From positions 431,848 to 495,847 of the forward strand of contig CAJNAR010000151.1 of the NCBI GenBank assembly GCA_905220665.1: DNA of 64,000 nt, given 5' to 3'. Position numbers and translations under genes: made by a program. The notes under the pieces were generated by a model, which made no database searches, was not told where the DNA came from, and saw only the letters and a program-made list of their open reading frames with translations. This document shows, piece by piece, positions 10,064 through 21,606 of this stretch. The first letter of the stretch is position 1; each line of letters starts with the position of its first letter. This stretch comes from Albugo candida. Lineage: Eukaryota; Oomycota; Peronosporomycetes; Albuginales; Albuginaceae.

Positions 10064-10753
10064 ATGTTTTTGATACTCATTTTGACTTGTTTTACGTACA
10101 TTGTCGCTGAAAAGTCAGATTGCCAGATTTGTCGCGATGATGGGAATTGTAGCAAGGCGTACCAGGGAAATCCCGGAAAGTATTGTGGAGCTTGGCTGGA
10201 TAGAGCGAGTCAACGACAAGCTTGCTGCTGTCCCACTGAGGCTCGATGCAATTTGTCGAATACTGCTTGTTATTGTCAGAATTCGCCTCAAAAAATGCAG
10301 CAAAAAGCGAATTCTCCAAGCAGATTGATTTACATTGTGATGGGCGTCTTGGTTGTTGTATTATTACTTGGAGCGGCGCTTTTCGTTTTTAAACGATTTT
10401 CCAAACGTTCTTCGAAATTACATGAGCCAAATAACGCACCAGTCTACGGTCAACCTGTTGCAGGAAGCGTGCCGTATGCTCCGGGTTACGCGCCTAATTA
10501 CGGTCCAGCTTATGGAGGTGGTTATGGTCAGGGCTATCCGAATGGCGCTCAACGAAGTGGTATGTCTACTGGTGCTGCTGTGGCGGCAGGAGCACTTGGT
10601 GGTCTTGCGGGTGGTATGCTTCTTCATCAAGCATTCGACGGTGGTGATCATAATAATCACGGAGGTGATTATGGCGGTGATTATGGTGGTAACTATGGGG
10701 GTGATGGCTATGGAGGTGGTAACGATAATGGAAATTTCGCCGGTGATTTTTGA
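10064..10753 (+). CDS. Cys-rich type I membrane protein with Gly/Tyr-rich tail
   Basis: From ATG 10064 the product has 229 residues; the frame extends upstream only to a non-ATG codon. An N-terminal signal peptide (MFLILILTCFTYIVA) is followed by an ectodomain of about 70 residues with 12 cysteines, including DCQICRDDGNC, a CCC run and CNLSNTACYC, probably all disulphide bonded. A transmembrane helix (IYIVMGVLVVVLLLGAALFVF) and a basic stop-transfer segment follow. The cytoplasmic tail has PYAPGYAPNYGPAYGGGYG, an Ala/Gly hydrophobic stretch (GAAVAAGALGGLAGGMLL) and a GGDYGGDYGGNYGG repeat. I do not recognise the family. The layout suggests a cell-surface protein, and the Gly/Ala stretch might insert in a membrane. 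Confidence 0.8.
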   Translation: MFLILILTCFTYIVAEKSDCQICRDDGNCSKAYQGNPGKYCGAWLDRASQRQACCCPTEARCNLSNTACYCQNSPQKMQQKANSPSRLIYIVMGVLVVVLLLGAALFVFKRFSKRSSKLHEPNNAPVYGQPVAGSVPYAPGYAPNYGPAYGGGYGQGYPNGAQRSGMSTGAAVAAGALGGLAGGMLLHQAFDGGDHNNHGGDYGGDYGGNYGGDGYGGGNDNGNFAGDF

Positions 10754-10936
10754 TAGTGGCATTCAAGTTCTAAGAAAGTTAGTTTATTTCCCCTTCTTTG
10801 TAGCCTGAGAATGCAATAGTTTTCGTTCTTTTACATTGAGTTATTTTCGGACGACTGCTCTGTAAATACGCTATCGGGCACAGTTCGACGTCTAACTGAC
10901 AATTGACACTACGAGCATCACGTCGCTATAGGAGAC

Positions 10937-12496
10937 ATGGATCCATTGATAGGTAGTGGCTCATGATAAAGTCCTTTACAAATCGATCGAGTGAAAAGAC
11001 CAATCCTAGACTGCCTGGAAACAAAGCAAGCAATCATTGAGTCAACTGAAGAAGGAATTCACAGGCTGAATCAATAGTATATATATGTCTTCATATGGGT
11101 GCCCAACCTCATCGTTCCAAGTACATTTCAGGAGGAACTTGGTCGTGGCTCGTACTCCGTTGCAAGAAAAGCAGTGTCAAATGATTCGGGAGAGGTCGTA
11201 GCTATCAAAGTGGTCGATAAGACTGTGGGTGAGAAAGCGAGGTTTAGAGTATTAGACTTTCTCCATCTCTGTTGCATAGAAACTGAAGCGAGTTCGGATC
11301 GGAAGATTCGGAAATGCATTACAGGGACTGAAGAAAGAGATTGACATTTGGAAACGCCTGCATCATCCGCATATAATACAACTAAAGGAAGTGATTGATG
11401 ATGAATGTAAGCGCTATTTCAATGTCAAATCAGTTTTCTCACAATTTATCGTGGAACATAGCTCTGAATCAGCTGTTTATGGTAAGCGAACTCGCAGATG
11501 GACCAGTGTTGACTGGAGAAAGGTTCTGGAGCCGATTTCACCTGAATGAGGTCAATTTGCTTACCGTGCTGTAGAGAATGTGTCCCGTTAGATCACGCAA
11601 TTGCAACTCGATATTTCTGTCATTTGGTACGTTGTGTGTTTCGTGCTTTCACACTTTAAATCGAACTGTGCGGTACCCGCAGATCAAAGGGATCGAGTGT
11701 CTGCATGAGAATAAGGTATCATAGCGCTTTTTTGCCGCATTGATTGTAAATGTGAAGAGTATCGTACGAAATCAGCTTCTCCATCGTGATATCAAACCCG
11801 GGAACCTTCTTTTAGTGACCAGAAATAATGAGACGGTTTTAAAGATCGCAGATTTCGGTGTCTCTCAAGTTGGTACTGCGCACTGAATTTACCATAAAGT
11901 CATATCCGTAAGCATTTAGGAATTGAATGGCGACGAAATGCTGCGTCAAACAGCGGGAACTCCTTATTTTCATGGTATTACTTTGCATCATTTTCTGTCA
12001 TTGTATCAGTTCAGACTGTATGTAGCACCCGAAATGCTCACAGGGGAGAGTTTTCTCGGGAAACCGACCGATGTTTGGGCCTGTGGAATCACTCTCTATA
12101 TGTTTATCTATGGTCGTTCCCCATATCAAGCAGACAGAATCTCCGAACTGTACGATAAGATTCTGGTAAAAAGAGTATACAGTACACGCGTCTCAGACTA
12201 TTTGACACGGTTTTGTGCCTAAGAACGAAGCGATTGAGTATCCTATATCTGTCAGTGGAGAAGCAGTCGACAATCGGCTCATTGACATGATGCAAAAGGT
12301 ATGAAATGCGGCTTTTTCTACTTGAAAGCAACTACTAATGCATTCCCTTTAGATTCTTACTAAAGATCCAATAAAACGATACACCACACAACAAATTCGT
12401 GTAAATCACATGCTGCGATACTGCTGATTGTCCTGTCTCATTGTCCCTCTACAGACGCATGAAAGCATTGAAAACAGCTTCAGCATCTTGGACTGA
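10937..12496 (+). CDS. CaMKK-like serine/threonine protein kinase
   Basis: Thirteen exons: 10937-10952, 10992-11076, 11122-11224, 11280-11406, 11462-11522, 11575-11626, 11683-11715, 11776-11868, 11920-11974, 12026-12165, 12224-12298, 12353-12400 and 12455-12496. They give 309 residues in frame. Kinase motifs are the Gly loop LGRGSYSVA (40-48), VAIK (K63), HRDIKPGN (162-169), DFG (185-187), an activation loop with TAGTPYF, APE (209-211) and DVWACGITLY. A basic insert after the VAIK strand (KLKRVRIGRFGNALQG) and the ADFGVSQ/GTP form are as in the calmodulin-dependent kinase kinase/Snf1-activating group, which phosphorylates activation loops of CaMK and AMPK. No calmodulin-binding tail is obvious and the protein stops soon after the kinase fold. 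The first exon (16 nt) and its 39-nt intron are inferred. Confidence 0.88.
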
Positions 12497-12554
12497 TGCG
12501 AATTTCTCACCATTTAGCTAGGAGCTAGTATTTAGTGTTTTACAGTAATACACC

Positions 12555-13724
12555 ATGGGCATGAACTTTTGGCAATCCACGCATTAGTATGCTTTGTATG
12601 TAGCTCCTCGTGCACTCTTGGTGCTCAGTGCGTATTTGCTAGCATGTATTGGATGAAGTCGATCATTGAGAATGATCTGAAGAAGCACAATCTCTTCGAT
12701 CGAAAGCATTTGACTGAAGAAGAGATCAATAGCATACATCTCTCCAATATATCTCGTACCGAATTGTATAGCTCTTCAACCAGCAAAGTGACTGATTGTT
12801 GTGGCTGCGCAGTGATGGAGAAAATGGGATTGATACTACGAATTCGGCAGATTGTTATCTACACAGCTGTGATCTTTTACCGTCGATTTTACTTCTCGTA
12901 CGTAAAGCATCACTATCCCTGCGACCTGAAATCATCTGACGACACCATAGACAGAGCTTTTACAACTTTGATCCTCATCTGATAGCGGGCACAACAATGT
13001 TTTTGGCTTCCAAAGTCGAAGAGAGTCAGATTTCGCTTCGGAATGTGGTTTTCGTTTTGTACCAATGTACAACTGGTACAAAGTCATATCGGGTTCACAA
13101 AAAGTGCGTCTTCTGATCGGAGTTGGTGCAGGGGGAGTCGACGAAGATGAAGCACTGTACGAGTTCCAGGAAAAAGATGTGCTCGATTGTGAATTTTATG
13201 TTCTCCAAGCGCTTCAATATGATCTCATTTTGCATCATCCTTTTCAGCCACTTTTACAGTATGTTTGAGCTGTGAGAGAGACTTTTATGCTTCTTTCATT
13301 GTCGTGTCATTCCAGGTTCTTGGATGAATACGATTTGCACGAGGAATGCTTGGAGTTAGCATGGTACGCAAACCCAAGTATTTCGTCATCATGCAATCTC
13401 ATTTTATTCGCCAGGCAACTCGTTCAATACTCATTTCGAACCAAAATCATACTTCTTCATCCTCCATTTATGGTCGCTTATGCAGCAGCATACATTGCGT
13501 GCGTAAGAGCCGACTACGATGCAGACCAAATATTCTCAACCTTGAATATCAAGATAGATCGAATTCTCTCCATCGTAAACGAGTTCAAGGACGCCATTGA
13601 AGAAGATAATCATTTGCATGTCATTCAGTCAGCTGCGCTGGAAAAATTGGAAGCGATTCTACCCGAGGTGGCAATTGAATCACTGCCAAGCGGAACAAAA
13701 GATGACAAGTCCACTGGAAGCTGA
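12555..13724 (+). CDS. CCNC: Cyclin C (Mediator kinase module)
   Basis: Seven exons: 12555-12586, 12643-12755, 12813-12897, 12951-13066, 13132-13258, 13316-13363 and 13415-13724, giving 276 residues. The N-terminus MGMNFWQSTHY is the cyclin C signature (NFWxSxHY in animals). The first cyclin box holds RIRQIVIYTAVIFYRRFY and HLIAGTTMFLASKVEES. The second holds DVLDCEFYVLQALQYDLILHHPFQPLLQ and FRTKIILLHPPFMVAYAAAYIACV. Cyclin C pairs with CDK8 in the Mediator kinase module and controls transcription by RNA polymerase II. It follows the kinase gene by about 60 bases on the same strand. MED21, another Mediator subunit, lies about 1.7 kb away. Confidence 0.93.
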
Positions 13725-13922
13725 TTACTACTCGATGCTCTAAAGGCTTTCAGCAGATGCACTCTATTGATACAAACACTTTTAAATGTGCTTTGCGTTG
13801 AAATCGCCACATTCCTCATCTACGACTTGGATTCGAATGTGCAGATCACTCGCAAAAACCTCAACAAAAGCACTCCAAGCTGACTGATAACAGAGAGAAA
13901 TCCTAATAATGATTTGGATCCG
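13725..13922. other. Convergent 3' flanks
   Basis: Short space between the ends of cyclin C and the PUB-domain gene. Nothing recognised. Confidence 0.5.
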
Positions 13923-14987
13923 CTACATGCAGGCTTCAAGAAATGTTTTGAAATCTTTCATGCGGTCAAACCAATCTGTCCACGCATCCATATCCTCATT
14001 TACATTGGGCTCCTCGAGATAGAGCACCGTTTTGGATTCAATCTCATCGTATACTTCCTTGAATCCCATAGATAATAGAAAATGGTATCCGCCCTCAAAC
14101 TTCCCAAAGTCTTCCTGAAAGTAAGGGTTTTCTTTGTCGATCTTGCGGTAAAGTTCCTTCTCAGGCTCCGCGCAGATGTTAGTTACAATCTTGTGGATCT
14201 TTTCAAGTTTCGATCGATAGAGAGCCTATAGAGTTTCCTTAGTATTGGTATTAGCAATTAAAGAGTGACGTACGTTGTCGTTGACGTTCCGCTCTAATGT
14301 CTGAAGCGCCTGACCCAATCCTTCTTTACCCAGTACCACCGCCTCTTTCTCGGCTTTCAGCTTTTGAAGCTCTTCTTCTCTTCGAAATGTACTTTCCTCG
14401 AGTTTCTTCGCTTTCAGTTCCCGTATCGCTTGAGCCTTTCTCGCCAATATTTGTCGTTCGATTTCGCGTCTTTCAATCATCTGCCTCATATGCTCTTCTT
14501 CGTCCTCTTGTTTCAATTGCAGTGTTTCGTGTTTCCGTCGAGCTTCCTCCTCTTTCCTCAATCGGTTTTCTTTCTCTTCTTCTTCCAATTTGCACATTTT
14601 CTTTTCTCTGAGCATCAAAGCCATACTTCTAATATCACGTAATACGTCGGACGTCTCCAAATGGATCTTCCAGCTATCGAATCTTTCGATCAAAGAGTTG
14701 ACTTTTTCACGCATTTTTGGTCCATAACGTGGAGCTTTTGTCACGGGATCCACCATGTGTGTGCGCGTTTTCAGTCGTGACGCTAAGCTGTTGAGCTTCT
14801 TATTGCATTCGATACACATTTCTTCTACAGCTTTGTCTGATACTTCAATGAACGCCACCATATCATCGTTTTCCAAAAGAGTAGAGCGGTTTTCGGGCAA
14901 TGATAAAGTCGTATACCTTTTGAATATATCTGTGAGCTGATTCTCAGCTGCTTGGATTGCTGTGAGCACGATTTGGTACTCACTCAT
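13923..14987 (-). CDS. Coiled-coil protein with C-terminal PUB domain
   Basis: Two exons, 14987-14274 and 14225-13923, joined by a 48-nt intron, give 338 residues. The start is ATG 14987 (MSEYQIVLTAIQAAENQL); the frame runs further upstream only without an ATG. Residues 1-110 are helical. Residues about 120-235 form a long charged coiled coil (KLEEEEKENRLRKEEEARRK and similar). The second exon encodes a PUB/PUG-like domain: LYRSKLEKIHKIVTNICAEP, KELYRKIDKENPYFQ, GGYHFLLSMGFKEV. PUB domains bind the C-terminus of the AAA ATPase p97/Cdc48, so a role as a p97 adaptor in protein quality control is likely. The family member is not identified. Confidence 0.8.
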
Positions 14988-15390
14988 TTCTAAAGGCAAG
15001 TGTGGTCCACAGTTTGCAACGATCCGATTCGATTTGCTTCGATGTCGGACTAAGCTCCTATCGATGTGCAAAGCCGCTACTCTGTGATAAGCTCAAATGT
15101 TGGAGCTATAAGTGAATATTCAGGCGTCTCTCATAGCGCTTAGTACATTTTGCAATTTGGGCGACATATAAGACAAGCTTCTTGTTGAGTAAATTATGGA
15201 CTTCTAACATTCCGCGCGGTCGTTTGTCATCTGACGTGCCGGCTTAGCCTGATGGAATAAGCAAGTTGTGATCAATATTACTGTTTTAGTCTTGTGTCGC
15301 AGATAATGCGAAGGGAATCCCGCGCACGATTCACCCAGATCTCTAACGATTGTCAGCCATTAAGGGCAGCATTGATTGTAATCTTTAAAA
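14988..15390. other. Intergenic region
   Basis: About 400 bases upstream of the PUB gene and downstream of MED21. No coding frame or RNA gene was recognised. Confidence 0.45.
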
Positions 15391-15900
15391 CTACTGACCA
15401 GCTTCTTCAGCAACCTGAAGCAACGTCTGGGCTTCTTCCTCGCCCTTAATCTGCAATAAACGCATTTCCTCAAGCTGATCTCTAATACAAAGAAATAATT
15501 GGAGTAAATGTAACAATGCATGCGTGCTGCAACTGACATTTCCGTTCTTTCTAAACCGGGTAGCTGATCAATCAAGCAATCTGTCCGCTTGTAAGCGTCA
15601 ATTACATCTTGGGCCAATTGTTTAATCTACACACATTCGGTTGTTTATTCCACTTGTACTTTAGTAAAGCCTCCTTACTGCATTTGCACATGTTTCGTCT
15701 GATGCTGCATCGTCCTGCGTTCCTTTTGTTGGTAGTAGACGCAAAGCATTGAACATACTAAGAGCCATATTATCAACACTGTCTTGTAGGGCTGTCACAG
15801 TGTCGGTACGATCGATTGTAGTTTTATTGTCCTCTTGAACAGGCAAGTCATTTCCTTCTGCTCTTGGTTCCTCCACTTCAATTTTTACGTTGTCCAGCAT
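15391..15900 (-). CDS. MED21: Mediator complex subunit 21
   Basis: Three exons, 15900-15679, 15626-15538 and 15481-15391 (introns 52 and 56 nt), give 133 residues against 144 in human MED21. The core DTVTALQDSVDNMALSMFNAL matches the conserved MED21 start (LTQLQDAVNSLADQF in animals). IKQLAQDVIDAYKRTDCLIDQLPG matches the 'AKDIDVLIDSLP' region. The C-terminal helix IDQLEEMRLLQIKGEEEAQT completes the coiled coil that pairs with MED7 in the Mediator middle module. An acidic N-terminal extension of about 35 residues precedes the core. The next gene on the plus strand may start only 36 bases upstream, implying a shared promoter. Confidence 0.85.
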
Positions 15901-15936
15901 GCTGTCTGCTACCAATTCACCCTACTTTAAGGTACG

Positions 15937-17301
15937 AGACATGGCCATCTGGAAACCAGGACTTTGGACTCGTTCAGTAAATGTCAATGTCGCGACTTCA
16001 AAAGCGGGTTGCGTAGCAATCGGCACCTTTGAAATCAACACTGATCGTTATTACGTATACCAGTTGATTGAACGTTGAAGTGTGCATGATAGAAGTAAGA
16101 AACTATTGAGCGTAATCTACCATTCGGAACTTTCTTTAGGATTGTATAGTGGAAGTTATCTTAGCTTGTGGTGTAGTCCGTCCAACTGCCAATGCAAGCA
16201 TCATCAATACCTACATAACCCTCAAATCAATGATCAAGGTGGTCCTTCGTACAAGGACCTTAGCTTCTCTGATTGCCCCTTACACGAACACATACATTGT
16301 ACATTTGGAAGTCAGCGTTCGCGAGTACAATTCCATTGCGGAAATCCTAAGGCCAATTTCTACATATGCACTGTGAAAGAGTAAAGCGCCACGCATAAAA
16401 AAGACGGACTTGATCAAGGGGACCGCTCAGTGCAATTTTTTTCCAAAGGCGTGAAAGTCGATTGCAGAATCGCTTTTGATCGACTGAATCATCCGTTTGT
16501 ATGGTCAATGAATTCGGTGTGTTTGATGGTAAGAGGCCTTCCAAAAGTGCCCGAATTGCAGAAGCTTCTATGCACCACCATTTTATCGTTTTCCCTAGCA
16601 CTCAGAGCCCGTTGGCTAAGACAACAAAAGAATCGACTACAGATTATAGCAACAAAACGCCTCATGGCCAAAGTCAAGTGTAATAGACATGATAAGAGCA
16701 CAAATACTTATTCAGAGGTGGCCTGATTTATGACTGGTGCATTGGAAATGGAAATACAAAAGCAGCAGGGCGTGACAATCTATATACGATGAATCCAGGG
16801 TTTGCAAAATTCACATCCACACATACAAGACGAAGTCTTCTTTCCCATCGTTTACGTCCATAGAACATACTTCTTGTACTCACTGCATGCCCAACAGACT
16901 CAATTACGTTTCTTTTGTCAACAGTACACTTTGTCGGCAAAATCTACAAATTTGAGCCGACGCTTACTTCAATTACTACAAGTATCTCTAATGTTTGTGG
17001 AGTTTTTGGGCTTGTTTGCTCTGTTAGGTTTTGGATTCACTTTGATGATCGTACGTTGAGGCTTAACGAATGCGTAAATACTGAGGGCCTTCTCTCGTTA
17101 TGGAATAGTGAAGTCTGAGGTGATTGCATGCTTTCATGTGGTTTCATATTGAAATAGATCCTTGGAGCTGTAATTCAAATTTCCAGCGAGCTGTCTTTAG
17201 TAAGTGGCTTTTTCAACACAATGGATATGCACAGATGCGTACCAATTTGGAACGGAGCAAGGCACATGATGTAATACAGCCTCCGCTTTTGCAGATGTAA
17301 G
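15937..17301 (+). CDS. Unidentified multi-exon locus, probably membrane protein (model unresolved)
   Basis: Several short stretches with coding character are separated by plausible short introns, but I could not build one certain model. Pieces are MAIWKPGLWTRS from ATG 15937; the frame around 16140-16240 (IVEVILACGVVRP, NASIINTYITLKSMIK); a frame at 16450-16530 (IAFDRLNHPFVWSMNS); a hydrophobic helix near 16965-17055 (LLQVSLMFVEFLGLFALLGFGF); and a last part (ILGAVIQISSELSL, a perfect GTAAGT donor at 17202, then MRTNLERSKAHDVIQPPLLQM and TAA at 17301). The locus may be one gene or two. The family is not recognised. At least one transmembrane helix near the C-terminus is likely. Minus-strand frames here look weaker. 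Confidence 0.4.
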
Positions 17302-17407
17302 GTACAATACGGTTAATAGTGGGAAAATGTATTTTCGGATACATTTGATAAACGCTACGTCGACATTGTCTAGAAACAGTATACGTTACCATCTATATCA
17401 GACAACT

Positions 17408-18119
17408 TCACTTTTTTCCTTTTTTCTTTCGAGATTTCGATCGATTAGCCTTCTTGCCGATTTGCGCATTGACCGATTCATGCTTGGGTTGAGAAATCTC
17501 GGTAAATTTAACCTCTGGCTCTCTGACATCTGAAGGATCAGCTGATTCTATCACGTCTTTATGAAAACTGTTTTCATCGAAGGCAACAGCCATCAGATTC
17601 TGTTTATCCGAAGAATCAAACACGGAGGTCCGATAATCATCTGATCTATCCATCTGTCGATCGTCTTCAGGAGGAGCCAAAATCTCCTCCTTTGGATGCT
17701 CAACCTTTGTCAATGAATCACTGTCAGGGTTGGAGGCTGATAAAGCTACCGATTCTGATTCATGTAAATGCTCTGATTGCCAAGGTATCTCCTCTTCAGG
17801 GTTTCCTGAGACATACTCATTGAGTGTGAAAACCGAAGAAGGATAGCGCTATACATACGCGAGTTTGCAATATCACTCATAGAGTCTTTGTTGGGCGGAT
17901 ACGAGTGCTCATTTCGGTTCTCCGGCTTACGCGATTTCATCTTCACTTCAACCGGCTTGAATTCATCGTGAAATGTGGCTTTTAGTCTGCAACTATACGA
18001 TGAATACGGCAACAACGGAATACAAGAAAAACCCGCTCTCACGCGCTTGGTTGTGTTGATGTCGAGGAGGCTTTTGTATCGTACAAGGGCTCGTCTTCGC
18101 GAGAAAAACACCAACCCAT
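17408..18119 (-). CDS. Hypothetical Lys/Glu-rich protein, possible N-myristoylation
   Basis: Three exons, 18119-18043, 17992-17859 and 17805-17408 (introns 50 and 53 nt), give 202 residues. The start MGWCFSRED has Gly2, which fits an N-myristoylation site, followed by Cys4, a possible palmitoylation site, so the protein may sit on the inner face of a membrane. The rest is hydrophilic and low in complexity, with acidic stretches (NPEEEIPWQSEHLHESES), and ends in a basic tail (KKANRSKSRKKKGKK). No domain is recognised. The lipid-anchor idea is inference from the first residues only. Confidence 0.65.
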
Positions 18120-18213
18120 TTCAGTAATTCTGCAAAGAAATGCTTCAATTACAATGTGAAACCTCTTTGTAATTATTGCGAAACCTGAACCGTCGACAAG
18201 CAGGTGGGTTCAA

Positions 18214-18351
18214 ATGTCAGCGGCGCTACGAAAATTGCTATTGAATCGATACTTTTTCGATGTGCAGGGAAGAAATACCGTCAACTATTCTCAGGTACCA
18301 GCCAGCTCTAATAAACTGCTTTCGTTACAACAGCCACTATCCTATCACTGA
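18214..18351 (+). CDS. Possible small protein (45 residues)
   Basis: An uninterrupted frame from ATG 18214 to TGA 18351 begins MSAALRKLLLNRYFFDVQGRN and reads on to PLSYH. The basic, amphipathic start could be a mitochondrial presequence or a small subunit of a respiratory complex. A GT donor after codon 27 would allow splicing, but no in-frame partner exon was found. It is divergent from the gene ending at 17408, 94 bases from its start. Evidence is coding character only. Confidence 0.3.
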   Translation: MSAALRKLLLNRYFFDVQGRNTVNYSQVPASSNKLLSLQQPLSYH

Positions 18352-18920
18352 CTCTGCAATCATCCGGTCAGACAGAAATTGTGGCTCTTAAAGAATACTC
18401 ATGTCGCATCACTTTACAATCGTACCCATTAGCCATATCAAATTCGAGCATTTCAATCATAAGAATGGGATGTATCAATAGGTCATTCAAGTGTCCAGTT
18501 GAGTAGATAATTTATATACAAATGGAGGGATGTCGATCCAATCGTTCGGTTGCTCGGGCTTTTGGACGGTTCCTTGTAGCAGTCAGAATTAAAACGTACA
18601 AACAGGTCTTTTAGAAGACATGCAGTATCACTTTGGTTGTGGTCGTTCTGCGACTTGACTCATCGCACTAGAAATACATGTATGCTTGTCTGCAGTGAAT
18701 AGAGTAGCTCAGCCAAACTTGAATGTAATCGTATAAGTCAATGTATAGTTGCACATGCAAAGTTGCATTGCCAAAGTTTATAAGCTGATGAAAATGGCAA
18801 CTACCCCTTTGAACATTTCTTTTATGCAAGTTCAATACTAAAAGACTTGTGCGTATGTCCCCGTTGCAAAAGCCGTTAACAACAAACATAAGAGCTATTA
18901 CTGACTTATATCTCAGCACT
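18352..18920. other. Intergenic region
   Basis: About 570 bases between the small frame and the 3' end of the GMC oxidoreductase gene. Nothing recognised. Confidence 0.45.
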
Positions 18921-21283
18921 TCAATAAGAATTCTTTTCACGATCCTCTTTTATCATTTCAGCTGCAAAGGACGCAACAACAAGAACAGTGGAATGGACAT
19001 TGCCATTCGGAATAAGTGGAATAACGGACGCATCCGCCACACGTAAATTATCGACCCCAAATACACGTAATCGATGGTCAACAACACCGTCTTTAGGACT
19101 CAATCCAACGCTTGCACTTCCTACCCAATGGGAATTCCGATAATGGTTCTCTACTACCCACTGTGTCAATGCTACAAGGCGAAAAGAGGTGAAACTGGTA
19201 ATCAGCGCAACGATAGTGTTTACCTTCTTGTGATTGTATTGCGTCACCCGGCACGATTTCAGACCCAGTGACCTCACGTAAAGCTGGCAAATATCACCAA
19301 GTCAGTAAACTTGAGCGAGATGGCGAAACGATCGATTCGTCTTACATGGTGAGGATACCAACTCTCGGACGACCTGGACTCCCCATGCCAAGTGCCGAGC
19401 ATCTTTGGCACTCAAGTGAACGCTGCCCTCGTCGATTCTGACTGGATTGACTCGTGGAGCAATTTTGTGATCATTCGAATCTAGCTTTACAGTGTTCCTG
19501 GCATCGGGGCTCAATAGGGCCACTGTGAAAAGTAATCCATTTTTTTGGGGACCTTTGTTTGAGAAAATCGGTTCAGATGTATGATTAGGAAAGAACGTGA
19601 TTTGAATCGCCGGAAGTAGCGCGCCTGGAGGACTAAGGAAAGCACCAACACTAATTCCTGTGGAGCCCAGTATCCCAAAGCAATCCTTCTCTCCACAAGT
19701 GGAGAGATTATGAGCCGCAAAATATTTTTCGAACGATGTTCTGTTGCCAATTCAAACAGAGTCAGCTGTGTGAATGAATGAGGTCATACGCCTTACCTCA
19801 TATCGAAAGAAGAGAAATCAGCTTTCTCATAAACAATACCTATGACTGGATGGTCTTGTAGATTCTTTCCCACGCGCGGCAAATGGCGCTTGACAGGAAT
19901 CTTCAGTCGCTCCAAATCATTTTCTGGTCCGATTCCAGATAATAAAAGTATTTTTGGTGTATTGATCGCACCGGCCGTGAGAACGACAGTAGCGCTTTTT
20001 GCAACAGGTACAATATACGTCTTTCCTGCACCATTGCCATCGTGCACAAGTACTCCTTCCACAGATGTTCCATCTTCGTTGAGAATTATTCTCTGAACGA
20101 TTCGATATAGTAGTGTCACATTCACCGCTTCAGCAAAGGAAGAATACCTTGACAATTGTGTTAAGCTGGAGGTCAAAATTCGATCGATTTTGCTGCAGCA
20201 TCGGTCCAACTAACGCTCGAGCAGCACTGTCACGAACTCCATCTCTAATGTTGAAATGATAGTATCCTGCTCCTAAGCGTTCCTCTGGCACATTGAAATC
20301 CGCGCTTCGTCGTATATTCGATGCATCACAAGCTGCCAGAAATCGTTCACTCATGTCATCGCCGTGTGATGCGGCCAGACTCGTTCGAATGGGGCCATTT
20401 TTACCATGAAACTTGGAACTGGGACCATCAAAATCCTCCATTGCTACGTAGAGCTTTAATGCTTTCTCCCACGTCCAATTTTCTATATTCCAAGCTGTAA
20501 TATCGGATGGGAGCGCCCGTACTTTGTCAAGAATAAAAACATGAGAGATGAGCAGATTATGGCGTACAAGTAATGCGCTCACCGTAAAGCATTGCATTAT
20601 GTATACCGCATCCACCCAATGCTTTGGCTACATTCACGTCCGGATAATCCCAGTGATACTTTTTGTTCTTTGCAACACTAGTCCAATAAAACGGTATATC
20701 GAATGGAGTGAGGTGATTGTGATTCGATTCTAGCTTGATAGATTCCTATACTTGGATACAAATGATGCCATTTTTGATATATGAGGTGAGAGTTAGGCTG
20801 ACCTGTCCTCCGAGCACCGCTTGTGAAGCATTTCCAGCTTCGATCAAAAGCACTCTTGTCTTTGGATCGTCGGCAAGCAGTTTTGATACCACAGATCCTG
20901 CAGGACCGCCACCAATAACAACGACGTCATACTGCAATTACAAGAGATATCATCTCATTCATTCATTAAGAAAGCATCACTGGCACCTCTTCCGATGATT
21001 TCGATACAAAAAGATTCCCATGCTTCGGCAGATGACTCAGAATTACGACAACCGCAAAGCTGATCAATCCAAATCCGACTGTAAGAACGGTTAAAGCCAC
21101 AAGAACTCTCTCCGTAGGTATCTTCTCGCGTATCTTTCTGATGAAAACTTGGAAGGATGAATCCACCGGCTCCACTTCCGCAGCACGGCCAGCCAAAAGC
21201 GGATCTTGATCGCGATAATATGGTCCTGTGCTCGCTCGTCGTCTTGGATTCAGTAAGGGAGTACGATCATTCATCGGCATCAT
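18921..21283 (-). CDS. Membrane-anchored GMC (glucose-methanol-choline) oxidoreductase
   Basis: Eight exons: 21283-20987, 20931-20803, 20745-20583, 20521-20148, 20092-19797, 19740-19346, 19283-19224 and 19171-18921. Introns are 52-62 nt and the product has 654 residues. Residues 1-59 are cytosolic and basic. A transmembrane helix follows (about 60-82, LVALTVLTVGFGLISFAVVV). The FAD-binding start is YDVVVIGGGPAGS. GMC signature 1 equivalent is GGCGIHNAMLYVR. Signature 2 is GAINTPKILLLSGIGP. The C-terminal part has the catalytic His in NSHWVGSASVG and the second active-site residue in IPNGNVHST (Asn or His of the HxN pair). The family oxidises alcohols, choline or sugars. A type II anchor would put the enzyme in the secretory lumen or outside the cell. 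The substrate is unknown. Confidence 0.9.
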
Positions 21284-21606
21284 TCTGTTCAGTGCTTGTG
21301 ATTCTCGCCTGCTCAATATCGATGACGACGTATCTTTAGGCGACAATAATGCAGTCAGTATCGCCAAGAAACTTAGTCAGTAACGCACCTTTATAATTCA
21401 ATAGCACTCGGATACTTATACAACCAGTTGGATCGATGTGAACGGAATAAATGTCTGCTTTATCCGTTACGACAAAAGGCAGAAACGAATACGAATGAAT
21501 GAAACGAAAAGACTTGCAGACAAATTGTAGCTATAGGAATATGAACAGGGCGGTATAAATTATTTGTGTTTGTTCCTGCTTTGTCGCAGAGCTTTATAGA
21601 AAACAA

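Noticed and set aside
10418..10808. Overlapping frames opposite or within the Gly/Tyr-rich gene
   Set aside because: They are low-complexity shadows of the GGN/GAY repeats (runs of His, Val, Ile or Thr) without start context or domains.
16347..16601. Minus-strand frame of 84 codons inside the unidentified locus
   Set aside because: No domain or splice continuity, while the plus strand shows a series of exon-like pieces with donor and acceptor sites.
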